A stretch of DNA of 33,533 nucleotides from Intoshia linei (lineage: Eukaryota; Orthonectida; Rhopaluridae). This document shows positions 11,376 through 21,525 of the stretch, piece after piece. A program made the position numbers and the translations under genes. The stretch spans positions 1 through 33,533 of the forward strand of contig LWCA01000298.1 of the NCBI GenBank assembly GCA_001642005.1, in the 5' to 3' direction. Position 1 is the first letter of the stretch, and each line of letters opens with the position of its first letter. The notes under the pieces are model-generated. The model was given only the letters and a program-made list of their open reading frames with translations, searched no databases and had not been told where the DNA came from.

Positions 11376-11756
11376 ATACCATTTCACTATCAATATGATA
11401 GTAATTACAACCGATTTGATAATAACTAAATTCAATGTGATAACATTTTGCAAGACGATAAAATAATCACAAGCAATGTGATAATAACAATTATCAATGT
11501 GATCATTGCTATATTCAAAGTGATAATCAAATTATTAAAGGTTTCTGGCATATTTTGACCAACAATTACAATGTAATTAACGGGAAACGTAATATGGTTG
11601 AATCGCTTTACGTATAATATATTTTTTTACGTTTAAGCCTTAAATTAATGTGTATATTTAAGAAAAATATTCGTATGTTATTCGCAGGTTCATTTAACCA
11701 TAATATAGTTTCGAAATAAAAATATAAATTCATTTTGAAAATTATCATATTATATT
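11376..11756 (+). mobile_element. Pogo-related element end fragment (repeat A, copy 1)
   Basis: Starting with CTATACCATTTCACTATCAA at 11376, this block is a collinear, roughly 85-90 percent match by eye to 17253-17636, the left end of the decayed pogo/Tigger-like element. It carries the same subterminal array of degenerate CAATGTGATAA-type units followed by the same unique stretch ending near AAATTCATTTTGAAAATTATC. No opposite end or transposase was found next to it, so it is a truncated copy. One ambiguous base (N) lies just downstream at 11779. Confidence 0.7.
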
Positions 11757-11759
11757 AAT

Positions 11760-12420
11760 AAAATTTCAAAAAAATAAANAAGTGAAAAACTCTCCTCGTA
11801 GATATAGTATATTAAATTTATATACTCATATAATTTTTAGTGTGTTTCATCAATATTTTTAATTTAGTTTTTATTCAGTAGAAATTGTTCTAAAAAATGG
11901 TCACTTTAAAAAAATTTAAATAAATTTAAATTTAAAATAATGTATAAGGAAGTTTTTAATTAATATAATAAAAAAAAGTTCATGAAACTTGTCACAATTT
12001 TAGGTATATGCAAGGACAGCTTAAAACTATACAGTATTTAGTATACAGTAGTCTTTGGTATATGCCATATTTATTTTCAACATTGAGTCAATACTATTCT
12101 ATGTAATTGGACAAAACTATATGACCCTAGCAAAAAAAAAGTTAACGTACATTTATCGGCCATAAAATTTGAAAATACTCTAAAATAAACCTGGAAAGAG
12201 TCTTTGGCATGTTGGCGCAGGAACGAAAAACGGAAATATCTAAATTATTATCAAATTTTAGGCCATAATTAAGTATTTAATATTTTTGATTCCTCTCTAT
12301 AGTTTAATCAAATATTTACCAAACTTTTTTTCCGCCCATTCTGCTATAAAAAATATTACCCACGATAAGAAAATTTTTTCCAATATTACCTATTAGTTTA
12401 GAATAGTAGGTCCCGTTATG
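11760..12420. other. AT-rich gene-free stretch
   Basis: No coding frame. It contains one unresolved base at 11779 and otherwise only AT-rich low-complexity sequence. I see nothing further that can be supported. Confidence 0.35.
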
Positions 12421-12428
12421 AGTGGATC

Positions 12429-13067
12429 CAGGGGTTGCCACAGTAGGTGATATTGCCTCTCCCCCCAGAAAGCGATTAATTCAGTTAGGGAATATTTTCA
12501 GCTGGGGGCGATTATAAAAACATAAATAAAATTTTTTAATATATTTGAGTATAGTAAAATTGATGCGGTACCAAATTTAAAATATAGTTTTATGTCAATG
12601 TTCATTAATTGTTTCATTATAACATTTTAATTATTAAGTACACACATTTACAACACATATTATATTGAAACATTATAAAATAAAATATATATTCTATGTA
12701 CAAATGGTTTTATATTTTTTTTTGTACTTTATTTATAGACAATACAGTTTTGTTCAAACAATTTGTAAAGTGCAAAAACAAATATAAAAACACTGTATAC
12801 CAAAAAACGATTTTAGATGGATAGAGTGGAGCGTTGATGAATTTTTTGGTTGTAAGGGAATATTTTTATAGCAAGTTTGGGATCCACTGATATATTAAGT
12901 GGACAGTAATAAAAATTTTATTTTTTAATTATTAAATATCGACTTTGCACATAATGAGTAAATTTTGAAATATTTATACGTCGTAGTCGAAAAATTTTTT
13001 AGGGGGGCATTGAGAAAATATATTGCTAAAAAGGGGGCGGTAGGCAAAATGAATTTGGGAACCCCTG
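12429..13067. mobile_element. hAT-type non-autonomous element, about 640 bp (family D, long copy)
   Basis: It starts CAGGGGTTGCCACA and ends TTTGGGAACCCCTG, a typical hAT terminal inverted repeat pair. It is collinear with the 447-bp element at 30176-30622: shared internal landmarks are CGATTAATTCAGTTAGG, ATTGATGCGGTACC, GTGGAGCGTTGATGAATT and GAGAAAATATATTGC. Relative to that copy it has extra internal sequence at about 12680-12800 and 12900-12980. The flanking octamers do not match, so the duplication has decayed. It contains no transposase; it would depend on an autonomous hAT element. Confidence 0.75.
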
Positions 13068-13389
13068 GTCTAATTTGAAAAATAAATGCAATTAATTATA
13101 AGCTTTTTAAATAAAAATTACTATAATCTTTCCCAAATTAAAGTGATGAATAGGTTCATATTTTGAATAAACAATATTGCATATATTGTGAAGGGACATA
13201 CTTTTGACATGTTCTTCACTCAATATTCTATAATTATAATCATAAATTTATAATTTCGTCAAATTTATTACTCTATGAAATTTGATAAAAATTTTTTGTC
13301 CATGTCAAAATTTAAATTTTTTGAATCAACTTTATTTATTTATAACACATTTGTATTCATTACTCTTTCAAGATTTCCAACTTTCTTAC

Positions 13390-13500
13390 TCGATTGCTAG
13401 GGCACCTAGGCGCGGCTACCATCCAATATTGTAAGTCATATTGATTGAACTGCAACTTAATCATTGGGCACCAAAGCGCGGCTACTTAATCCAACTGGTA
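13390..13500 (-). repeat. Direct repeat of a GC-rich 20-mer beside the gypsy fragment
   Basis: On the minus strand TAGCCGCGC followed by CT and GGTGCCC occurs twice about 70 nt apart (near 13397-13417 and 13467-13488). These are islands of GC in very AT-rich DNA. They lie downstream of the integrase fragment on the same strand and may belong to the 3' end or long terminal repeat of the same retroelement. That link is inference. Confidence 0.45.
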
Positions 13501-13559
13501 TTTTTAACGACTTTTCATGTCGACAAGTTTAATCACGTTTGGGTAAATTATTGTAACGA

Positions 13560-14545
13560 ATTAGGTTGTCGACAAGTTTACTGACATTTAGGTCCTACAA
13601 CTGAACTCAACTCATATCTATAGCATCAACTGATCTATGCAACTATGTCAGACCATGCTATAAATTTAAATGTCCAAAGCAACCTTCTAAAATCAAAAAT
13701 TGATTTAGATTTATCAGAATTATTCATTTCCAACAACTTCACTGATAGTCAATTCAATTAAACTGATCAATGATCATGATATCTAAGATCATCAAATTGC
13801 GACAATGTAAATATAAATACATTTCCTCAACTACATCTGATTTCATAAAAGCAAATTCTTGTTTCAACTCATCCAAATTAAAATTAACATTTTTATTAGT
13901 AAAGACTCAACCCTTGTCAACTCCAAATTTTTCCCGTGTTAACAATTTACACCTTGTTGACAACGTATGTATATTTGGATTATCCAACTCATAATCCTTT
14001 AAAAAATTAGGCAATTTGCGCCCCGCTGAACTCTACCCAATTCCTGTCTATTTTCCACCGTTCTGATATTGTCGCCTCTTACCACATAATACTGATCAAC
14101 TTGCAATGGCTCCACTGTCGACATCTGCTCCTCAGTCATATCAATATTTTCCACAAACTCACGTCTGTCCGTATCCTATTTCAAAGTCTATTTGTTTTTT
14201 CCAACTTACTAGCTCTCGGTTCATTTTTTTCATAATCTGCATACAACTTACTACTCTTAAGAACCGTTTTGTCATAATTTCTCTATGTCTGCTGAACATA
14301 ATTATTTTTCCAACCAACTTTAATTTTACGCGCTATATAATTAGTTCTTTTGCCATCAACTGGCAATCTTAAATTTTTTCCATATACCATCTGTGAAGAA
14401 CTTACACCGGTAGCTTGACTCATTGTATTCCTCATACTCAACAATATTTCAGGATAATTCCATGAAAATTATTTTCTGGTGTTAACAATGTCTGTACAAT
14501 GCGTAATATCATATGGCCCTACCCATCTATCAGAGAATTTTGGCG
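13560..14545 (-). pseudogene. Ty3/gypsy-like retrotransposon fragment (integrase end of pol)
   Basis: Reading leftward from about 14545, the minus strand encodes a piece like the C-terminal side of an LTR-retrotransposon integrase core: WNYPEILLSMRN, then TMSQATGVSSSQMVYG, then KNLRLPVDGKRTNY, matching the usual pattern W..LL....N...H..TG.SPFEL.FGR..RLP. A further basic stretch (RKIKVGWKNN, later KLYADYEKNEPRASK) follows in the same frame, interrupted by stops. In this element ATG has decayed and the catalytic DDE residues upstream are not visible. Plus-strand open frames here (13770-13994, 14106-14372) are shadows. A remnant only; no LTR pair was found. Confidence 0.7.
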
Positions 14546-14628
14546 TGAAATTTTAAATTTAATACACAAAAAGTTATTATATTTAAGAATATATTTTTTT
14601 AATATTTAATTTAGAAAAATAACCTCGA
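14545..14628 (+). repeat. Dispersed repeat B, copy 2
   Basis: Diverged copy of the internal block at 9488-9575. It begins TGAAATTTTAAATTTAA and ends near AAAATAACCTC, and is followed by GGTTTCGGTA, much like the GGTTTCGGTTATGG after copy 1. Confidence 0.5.
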
Positions 14629-14659
14629 AGATGGTTTCGGTACGGTATATTCGGCCCTG

Positions 14660-15012
14660 ATTATATTAACAATTTTTAATGACAAAACTATTTAAAATTG
14701 AAGAAAATTAAAATTAAATAACTAAAACAAATATATTAATTTTTTAAATAATGTAAACGTAGGTTTATTTTGATGAAATTTTAATTGGAGCCTGCGAGTT
14801 CATTAATGAATAATAATAATTTTCTTTTACTAATTAACACTTTAAATGAATATAAGCATCACATTTTTGACTTTATTGATGATCGGTATTATATTTAATC
14901 CTACTCTTCTCAAATTATAATAAAATTTAATTTTACGATTGTGATTTGGATGCCAGATTTTCGTCAAGGATAAAAAGTAATATGCAGAAATAGAAAAAAA
15001 TTTTGAATAAAA
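14660..15012. other. Intergenic region downstream of the 5'-nucleotidase-family gene
   Basis: AT-rich sequence without a convincing gene. A 66-residue minus-strand open frame at 14842-15042 begins at the end of the nucleotidase gene and looks like chance. Confidence 0.35.
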
Positions 15013-15018
15013 TTTATT
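15013..15018 (-). terminator. Probable polyadenylation signal of the 5'-nucleotidase-family gene
   Basis: An AATAAA hexamer on the minus strand about 20 nt after the stop codon at 15039. Confidence 0.5.
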
Positions 15019-15038
15019 GAAAAATGAATAACAAAGTA

Positions 15039-16838
15039 TCACATGGAAGAATTATATTGGTGAATTACTTCATCGGCTCCAAGAATTTCAATACGTTTTT
15101 CAATTCTGGGTGATAGAGCAGATATAATGGTGGACATTTCATTAGATGAAATATTTTTATATCGACAAATGGATAAATCATGAGAATTTTTACCAATAGT
15201 AACTGGAGAACCAGGCATACTCTGAGAAATAATTTTTCGTTTGCCTTTAGAAATGATACTTTGGTGATGGTAAGGTGTTTTACATTTTTTTGAACTAACT
15301 TTGTGCATAGTTTCAAAATGATTAATAACACTACTAGACAGTAAAGGCGCATCCTCAGAATCGAGCAATACTTGCCCTTGTGACAATACAGTGAAACCAT
15401 CTTTGCCGCTTCTAAGATATTCCTTCATGCAAACCCTATATTTTCTACTTAAATCAAGTGCTTCTCCGTTTGTAAGGTAAACGGAAACCAACCTGTTACC
15501 GGAATCACGACGAGCATCGAAAGTATAGGTGATTCCGGATAATTGTAAAAATCTACCTTCTAAAGCTGGCCACATTCTGCAACTATTTTCTAACGCTTCT
15601 TTGATTTGTTGTCCAGACAGTAACACCACTAATAATGAATCCAACATGGGCAAAAGATTAAATAAATCCCGATATGTAAAATTTCCGGCTTTATGGATTT
15701 GATCAGATCTCAGAGTTCCTGAATTTAAAAAGGCAATATCAGCATCGCATGCATTGAGCATTATATCTGAAATAAAATTCCCAGCAGTAGATTCAAATCG
15801 TCTAATGACACAAAACCGAGCATCAAGGTCTGTTTTGATTACTCCGAGTACCTTGTCCATGCTGTCTCCCATCAATTTAACATATCTCTCTACATGTAAT
15901 TTTATTTCTTCATCTTGTGGTAAATCGGAAGTTATATTCACACGGACAATTTCAATTTTGTGTCCGTTTGTAGTTAAAATGGGTTTAGAATTGTTGTCAG
16001 AGTTATTGGATGCATGACCCTTGTTGTAAAAATGGATAATTGAATAGTTTCTGAAATCGGTTCCACTCTTTATTATTATTCGGTCAGAAATTACCATGTG
16101 TTGAAAAACGTGGTCATGGCCGCCCAATATTAAATCTATTTCCGGGCAAGACCTTGCCAATCTGGTGTCATTTGGCCAACGCATATGAGTCCTAAATTAT
16201 ATTTAAGTATCGTTTAAGAAAAATTGTTGTACGAAAAATATAAAAATAAAAACAAAAACCTACAGAGCGATGACCAAGTCGCATTGGAGTTGGCCTTTGA
16301 GTAGAGTGCACAATTCATTCCCTTTTAAGGTATAATCTATATAAGTAATGTCATCGACGTCTATTGTAGACAATGTGGTTATCCATTCATACTCCACTAG
16401 GCCAATAAGACCGATTTTGCAACCATTTTTTTCAATTATATGGTACGAAGCTCCGTCAGCCAAGTTTTTTTGAGTGTAATTATCGAGAATGTTGCTCATT
16501 AACCACGGAAATTTAAACTGCACAACAATATCATGTAAATGTTCAATACCATAGTCAAACTCGTGGTTACCGTAAACAGCCACATCTACATCGCATGAAT
16601 TCAAAACTCCCACCATGTGCTCACCTCTCGTAACTCTGCTAATCAATGATGGACTAAGAACATCACCAGAGAAAATGATTAGAGGGTTCAAATGTTTTTG
16701 GGATTTCAAGCTTGCTACAAATCTAGAAGCTCCCCCAATCGGTTCTTTTGTGCCGCTTTCAATGTTATACACATCATTGAAGTGAATGATTGAAAAATTC
16801 TCCCACATAGTGTTCCAATTAGTTTTGATTTGATCCAA
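15039..16838 (-). CDS. 5'-nucleotidase family metallophosphoesterase, two exons
   Basis: Members of this family hydrolyse nucleoside 5'-phosphates or related phosphoesters at a two-metal centre. Exon 1 is 16838-16264 and exon 2 is 16191-15039; a 72-nt GT-AG intron between them restores the frame, giving 575 residues. The calcineurin-like metal motifs are all present: HFND (residues 19-22), SGD (57-59), GNHEFDYG (90-97), TH (193-194) and GGHDH (215-219). The 5'-nucleotidase C-terminal domain follows (about 290-480), with NSGTLR and KDGFTVLS as its substrate-pocket motifs. No signal peptide, membrane segment or GPI signal is visible, unlike ecto-5'-nucleotidase (CD73), so it is probably cytosolic. 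About 80 residues after the domain are Ser/Lys-rich. The family is sure; the exact substrate is not. Confidence 0.92.
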
Positions 16839-17250
16839 TTAATTTCAATTTATATCAATTTTTGTTAAATGTACCAAAATTTTAGGTTAAATAATTAAAA
16901 CAGAGTTAAGAAAATTTTATTATTCGTATGTTGCTATATTTTTCTGGAAAAAATATTTCAAGTAAATATTTACAAAATAGTTGATTAAATTTTATTAATC
17001 ATTTAAAAATGGACATCGAAATGGTTTTAGGGTTCAAAATCGTTTTGAATTGTCTCATTTGATAGCTTTGACTGTCATGATTTGTTTATTTTCCAAGTAG
17101 TCTGATGTAATGACAATTATATTAAAAATTTTATCAATACATCAGTACATAATTTTACAATAAAAATTTCAAGTAGGAACATTTTTGTACAAATATGTAA
17201 ATATATAGGATATACATTTCAAATTTTATATGGTTGATTCGTTTATAACT
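16839..17250. other. Upstream region of the 5'-nucleotidase-family gene
   Basis: AT-rich, no frame, no motif recognised. It ends at the left boundary of the pogo-like element. Confidence 0.35.
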
Positions 17251-17252
17251 TT

Positions 17253-19027
17253 CACTATACCATTTCACATCAATATGATAATAATTACAACCTTTTAATA
17301 ACATTTTGCAACACAATGAAATAACCACAAGCAATGTGATAATAGCAATTATGAATGTAATTATTGCTATATTCAAAGTGATAATCAAATTATTAAGGGT
17401 TTCTGGTATATTTTAACCAACAATTAAATTGTAATTAACGGGAAACGTAATATGATTGAATCGCACTACCCATGATATATATTTTTTTACGTTTAAGGTC
17501 TATATTTAAGAAAAATATTCGAATGTTCTGAGTTTAAATTGTTAAAAATATCCGTAGTATGTTATTCGCAGGTTCATTTAACCATAATATAGTTTCGAAA
17601 TAAAAATATAAATTCATTTTGAAAATTATCATATTAACATTTAAAGTAAGAATAGTCACAGTCAATATTTAAATAGCTAAATTATTAATGGAATAACGAT
17701 TGTCAATATGATAACAATTACAATCAATGCAATAATAATTACATCCAAAATGAGAGGAAAAATTTCAACTAAATTCAAAGTGAGAATTTATTATTATATT
17801 ATTATTAATGTTTATTTATAATTAAATGCATATATATGTTAATTAACATATTATATTATTACATTCCAAAAAAATATTCACAAATACGTTTAATTCCGCA
17901 GATAATAGAAAAATAACATTTTAAATATTTTTTTATGAAGAAATTTAAAGGCAATGTATTGAAGTTACGCTTAATTTAAGGCACGTGAAAATTATTAACG
18001 TTATTCAGTGAAACTTCCCTTCATTTTGATAAAATGGATAGGTTCACTAATAATAATAAATGATCAATAATGATTCATCATTAATGAATAATATTATAAT
18101 TTAATTATATTGTTAAAGAAAGAGTATATTCATTTTTTTTTAAAATTGGTCTTGTGGACCACCTAGAATTTCCTATGGACCACTTTTGAAACCAATGATT
18201 ATCATGGATTTTTATTATTATTATTAACATATTATGGAACATAATGAATATCCTCGATATTTTTAGTTCATTATTATTCGATATTAACATAGCTGGACAA
18301 ATTTATATCAAATTTTGAGAATTATCAAAAGTTATAATTATATTGATTTTCTATAAAAATTTATAATAATATCACCCTTAACAGAATTCCACCCTTAATA
18401 TTCCATCAATTAATTAACTTTTTTTAAAACAGGTTCCATAATCAATATCTGATTCTTCAGAAAATCCGAAAAAATTTTTCGATAAACCAATAAAAAGTGA
18501 ATCAGACTTTTCTCCAGTCATAGACACACAAAATAAAACTGTTATCCTCTTCTTTTTTGTTGTACTACCAATATTACGATTTCAGAAGTGGCAAGAGTTT
18601 TGTTAGATCCCCGTTTATAGTATAATCCAGTTTCATCACAATTCCATACATCGTTTGGCTTATTTTCAGGAATTTTTTTTTATTATATTAATCGAAAAAG
18701 AATTTGGAACGTTTTTAAAAAATACACTTACAAAAAAGTTATTTTTAGAAATGACTCAATACTGACGTAGAAAATAGAAATTTTGGCCCATTAATACTTG
18801 TTATAATTTTAATTAGTTGTAACAAAGTTTCTGTTTATATTTACGTAAGATTTTTCGAATAAACCCCCATTATCACATTGCATTTAACAATTATCACATT
18901 GAAAGTAATTGCTATCACATCGCTTGTAATTGTTATCACATTGAAAATCGTTATTCCGTTTTGAGTTTAGCTATTATCATATCGGTTGTAATTATTATCA
19001 TATTGATAGTGAAATGGAATAGAGTGG
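17253..19027 (-). mobile_element. Decayed pogo/Tigger-like DNA transposon with subterminal tandem units
   Basis: The left end CTATACCATTTCACATCAA (about 17258) and the reverse complement of the right end, CTATTCCATTTCACTATCAA (ending about 19027), form inverted termini some 1.77 kb apart. Both ends continue into arrays of degenerate units of the form CAATGTGATAA.AATTA (17265-17420, 17640-17780 and, inverted, 18870-19020). Between them, 18430-18671 on the minus strand encodes a broken piece of a Tigger/CENP-B-class DDE transposase: VWNCDETGLYYKRGSNKTLA, a weak VILVVQ, then VSMTGEKSDSL, and in another frame an IG.SKN motif. Stops and frame shifts show it is dead. Left-end sequence recurs at 11376-11756. 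Confidence 0.7.
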
Positions 19028-19306
19028 TTTATTCATAGATAACTTTTAACCTTTATTCATTTTATTTTTATTGATGTACAGCGTTTATCAATGATTGAAT
19101 TTTCAAAATTTTTTTTTCATTTTACATTTACACCCTCAATTAAAGAAATTGAATCGTTGATAAAAATCGAACAAAGACAGCTATAATGAAAATTAAAAAA
19201 GTAAGCTGTTTAGTTATAAACAGTGATTAACATAATACTATGTAAACCATGAAAATTTACTATAACAAATGAAAAAATGTGACACCTTAAAGTACACTAT
19301 GTAATA
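19028..19306. other. Intergenic spacer
   Basis: AT-rich sequence between the pogo-like element and the small MITE. Nothing recognisable. Confidence 0.3.
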
Positions 19307-19308
19307 TA

Positions 19309-19461
19309 AAGTGACCAGAAAAATACGTACTATCAATTTTAGTTTATTTCGAATTAAATGTAAAGCCAAAACTATTTATCCATGATGAAGAATAAAAATT
19401 TTCGGCTTAAAATTAATTTCAAATAAACTAAAAGTGATAGTTCGTATTTTTCTGGCCACTT
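19309..19461. mobile_element. Small MITE with long inverted repeats and TA flanks
   Basis: The left arm AAGTGACCAGAAAAATACG and the reverse complement of the right arm, AAGTGGCCAGAAAAATACG, pair for about 50 nt with few mismatches around a loop of about 50 nt. TA lies on both sides (19307-19308 and 19462-19463), the target duplication of Tc1/mariner/pogo-type elements. At 153 bp it is a non-autonomous miniature element, about 110 bp upstream of the PTCD1-like start codon. Confidence 0.8.
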
Positions 19462-19570
19462 TATGTAAAATAAAAAATTTTCCCAGAATAATTCCCAAAG
19501 TAACATTAAATCTTATTATCAATCAAATTGATCAAATCTAACCTGAAATTTCAATAAAATACCTCAAAAA

Positions 19571-20989
19571 ATGAAAATAAATAAAAGAAAACTCCTTGAA
19601 TATGGATATATAATAATCAGGAATGTATCAATCAAAACAATAAACCGTAGCATGTCAAACTGTTACAAATACCAAGAAATAATTGAAAAAAATATGGAAA
19701 ATGGTGATTTAATTTGGCAAAAAAGATTTGGAACACTATTACCTAACAAAACAACGAATAATTTTAAAATTTTAAAAAAATCCGACAGTTTCGACGAGGA
19801 AAAAGCAAAAAATGTGAGATATTTGAAAACAAACAAAAAAAGTGAATGGTTTGCATTTCGTATAAAAAATTGCATAAAAAAAGGCGACTTTGACTTGGCT
19901 GAAGAGATTTATAATCATATACTAAAAACTGAACCATCAAAAATTCGCGAACATTTATTTATATTAATGATTGACGGTTATTCTAAATCAGGAAATTTAA
20001 TTAAATGTAAATCATTTTTCGACGAAATGAAAAATCGCAATTTTAAACCTACAGTTTATGCTTATTCTTCAATGTTTCATGCATGTTTCAAAAGTAATTA
20101 TAAAAAATTGGCTAGCTCGGTATGTAATGAACTTAAAAATGAAATTAAAGAAAAAAATATAAAACCACACATTGTAGTTTACAATAACATGATGAAAGCG
20201 TTTGCTAGAGTTGGAAATTTCGAAAAATCATTGAGTACCATTAATTTAATTAGAAATAATCAATTACAATTTGATTATAGTTCATATTGTCATTTGTTTT
20301 TGATTGCTTCAATGGACCGGCAATGTGGTTTTAGATTGTTAATAAGAGTTTTGATGATTTTGGTGGCATCTGATGTCAAGTTTACACATTCTATTTTTCA
20401 TTCCATGTTGAAAGCGGTACAGAAAGGGGGAGGTGAAAATGCCAGTTATTTAAAGTATTTAGATTATGATTTACCTATTCGAAGATTAAGTGATGGTAGT
20501 CAAGACTGTGTCAATTTAGATTCAGGTTTAGAAAAGGAAAACAAATCATTAAACTTGCAGAATATTTCTCAGAAATCGGATATACAACAGATATCGTTTA
20601 AGTCCATTCAAAGTGTAGATAATTTCGACGATGTTAATAGTCTAAATATATTAAATGTATCTACTCATCAATTAATTGGAAAAAGTCAGGATATTAGAAA
20701 AACTTTTCACAAAATTTGCATTCATGCTACAGAGCTATTTGATTCTGATATTAATTTCAATATTCCACATAATCGGCTGGCAATATTTGGTGGTTGGAAA
20801 GGAATTTTAAAAGTTGTATCAATGAAACAAATGAATATGAACATTAAAATTCTCACCATGATTTTGAATTGTTTGAATCAAGATGGTAAGGATGAATTTA
20901 TTGATCATGTTCACAAGTATTATCCTAAATTAATTGATGATGATTTCGTCACATTGTCTAAAATTAAAAGAGTTGATGAATCCATTTAA
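19571..20989 (+). CDS. PTCD1: PTCD1-like mitochondrial pentatricopeptide repeat protein, single exon
   Basis: PTCD1 is a mitochondrial matrix PPR protein that acts on leucine tRNAs, 16S rRNA and mitoribosome assembly. The 472-residue single-exon product shows family landmarks: WQKRFGTL at about 49, a run of PPR helices at about 90-300 (DLAEEIYNHI, MIDGYSKSGN, VVYNNMMKAFARVGN), then RLAIFGGWKGILK near 410, matching the RLAL.GG..GFL motif after the low-complexity linker. The N-terminus is basic with almost no acidic residues, as in a mitochondrial targeting peptide. The typical protein has further PPRs after the GG motif; this one stops about 60 residues later, so its C-terminal third is short. 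Unlike its neighbours it has no introns. An AATAAA at 21057-21062 follows. Confidence 0.85.
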   Translation: MKINKRKLLEYGYIIIRNVSIKTINRSMSNCYKYQEIIEKNMENGDLIWQKRFGTLLPNKTTNNFKILKKSDSFDEEKAKNVRYLKTNKKSEWFAFRIKNCIKKGDFDLAEEIYNHILKTEPSKIREHLFILMIDGYSKSGNLIKCKSFFDEMKNRNFKPTVYAYSSMFHACFKSNYKKLASSVCNELKNEIKEKNIKPHIVVYNNMMKAFARVGNFEKSLSTINLIRNNQLQFDYSSYCHLFLIASMDRQCGFRLLIRVLMILVASDVKFTHSIFHSMLKAVQKGGGENASYLKYLDYDLPIRRLSDGSQDCVNLDSGLEKENKSLNLQNISQKSDIQQISFKSIQSVDNFDDVNSLNILNVSTHQLIGKSQDIRKTFHKICIHATELFDSDINFNIPHNRLAIFGGWKGILKVVSMKQMNMNIKILTMILNCLNQDGKDEFIDHVHKYYPKLIDDDFVTLSKIKRVDESI

Positions 20990-21056
20990 TTGTTTATCAA
21001 AAAATTTATTGCTGGAACTACAAAATGTTACAGTTGACACTAATTTTTGTTGTATA

Positions 21057-21062
21057 AATAAA
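21057..21062 (+). terminator. Probable polyadenylation signal of the PTCD1-like gene
   Basis: AATAAA about 68 nt after the stop codon at 20989; position supports it. Confidence 0.45.
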
Positions 21063-21525
21063 TTGTATATATCCATTTTGAATAATTTCTTTTTGATATT
21101 GTTTCTCAATACCAGTGGTCACTAAAATACATTTCTTCCACTTAAAAAATACTTCTATGGTGCTACAATGTGTAATCTAATCTTATATTCAGTTGAATCA
21201 CCTGACTGGTCGTAATGTATTTCTGCTGAAGGAAGTAAACGTTGCATTAATTTGTAAAGTATTATGAAATATTTTTACATAAAGATAAGCTAAAATGTTA
21301 ATATAAAGGTTTGATACATTAACTGACATTACACAAACTATTACATTACATTAATACATGTAGAGTAATAAAAATAAAATCACTAATACAAATAATTAAA
21401 AAATAATTGTACTGCTTTTAAAATTGATTGTTTATGCATAATTGTACAAAAAAGGCTAAATTAATCGAGATTAGGTTAATTTATAATAAAAAACTTTAAT
21501 ATAAATACATTTTCACTATTACAAA
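21063..21525. other. Spacer between the PTCD1-like and EF-hand genes
   Basis: AT-rich sequence without a supported gene. It should hold the EF-hand gene promoter; no motif stands out. Confidence 0.35.

Noticed and set aside
13770-14372. Plus-strand frames of 74 and 88 residues.
   Set aside because: They are antisense to the gypsy integrase remnant and show no protein features of their own.
18105-18290. A 61-residue minus-strand frame.
   Set aside because: It lies within the decayed pogo-like element, shows no transposase motif and is low in complexity.
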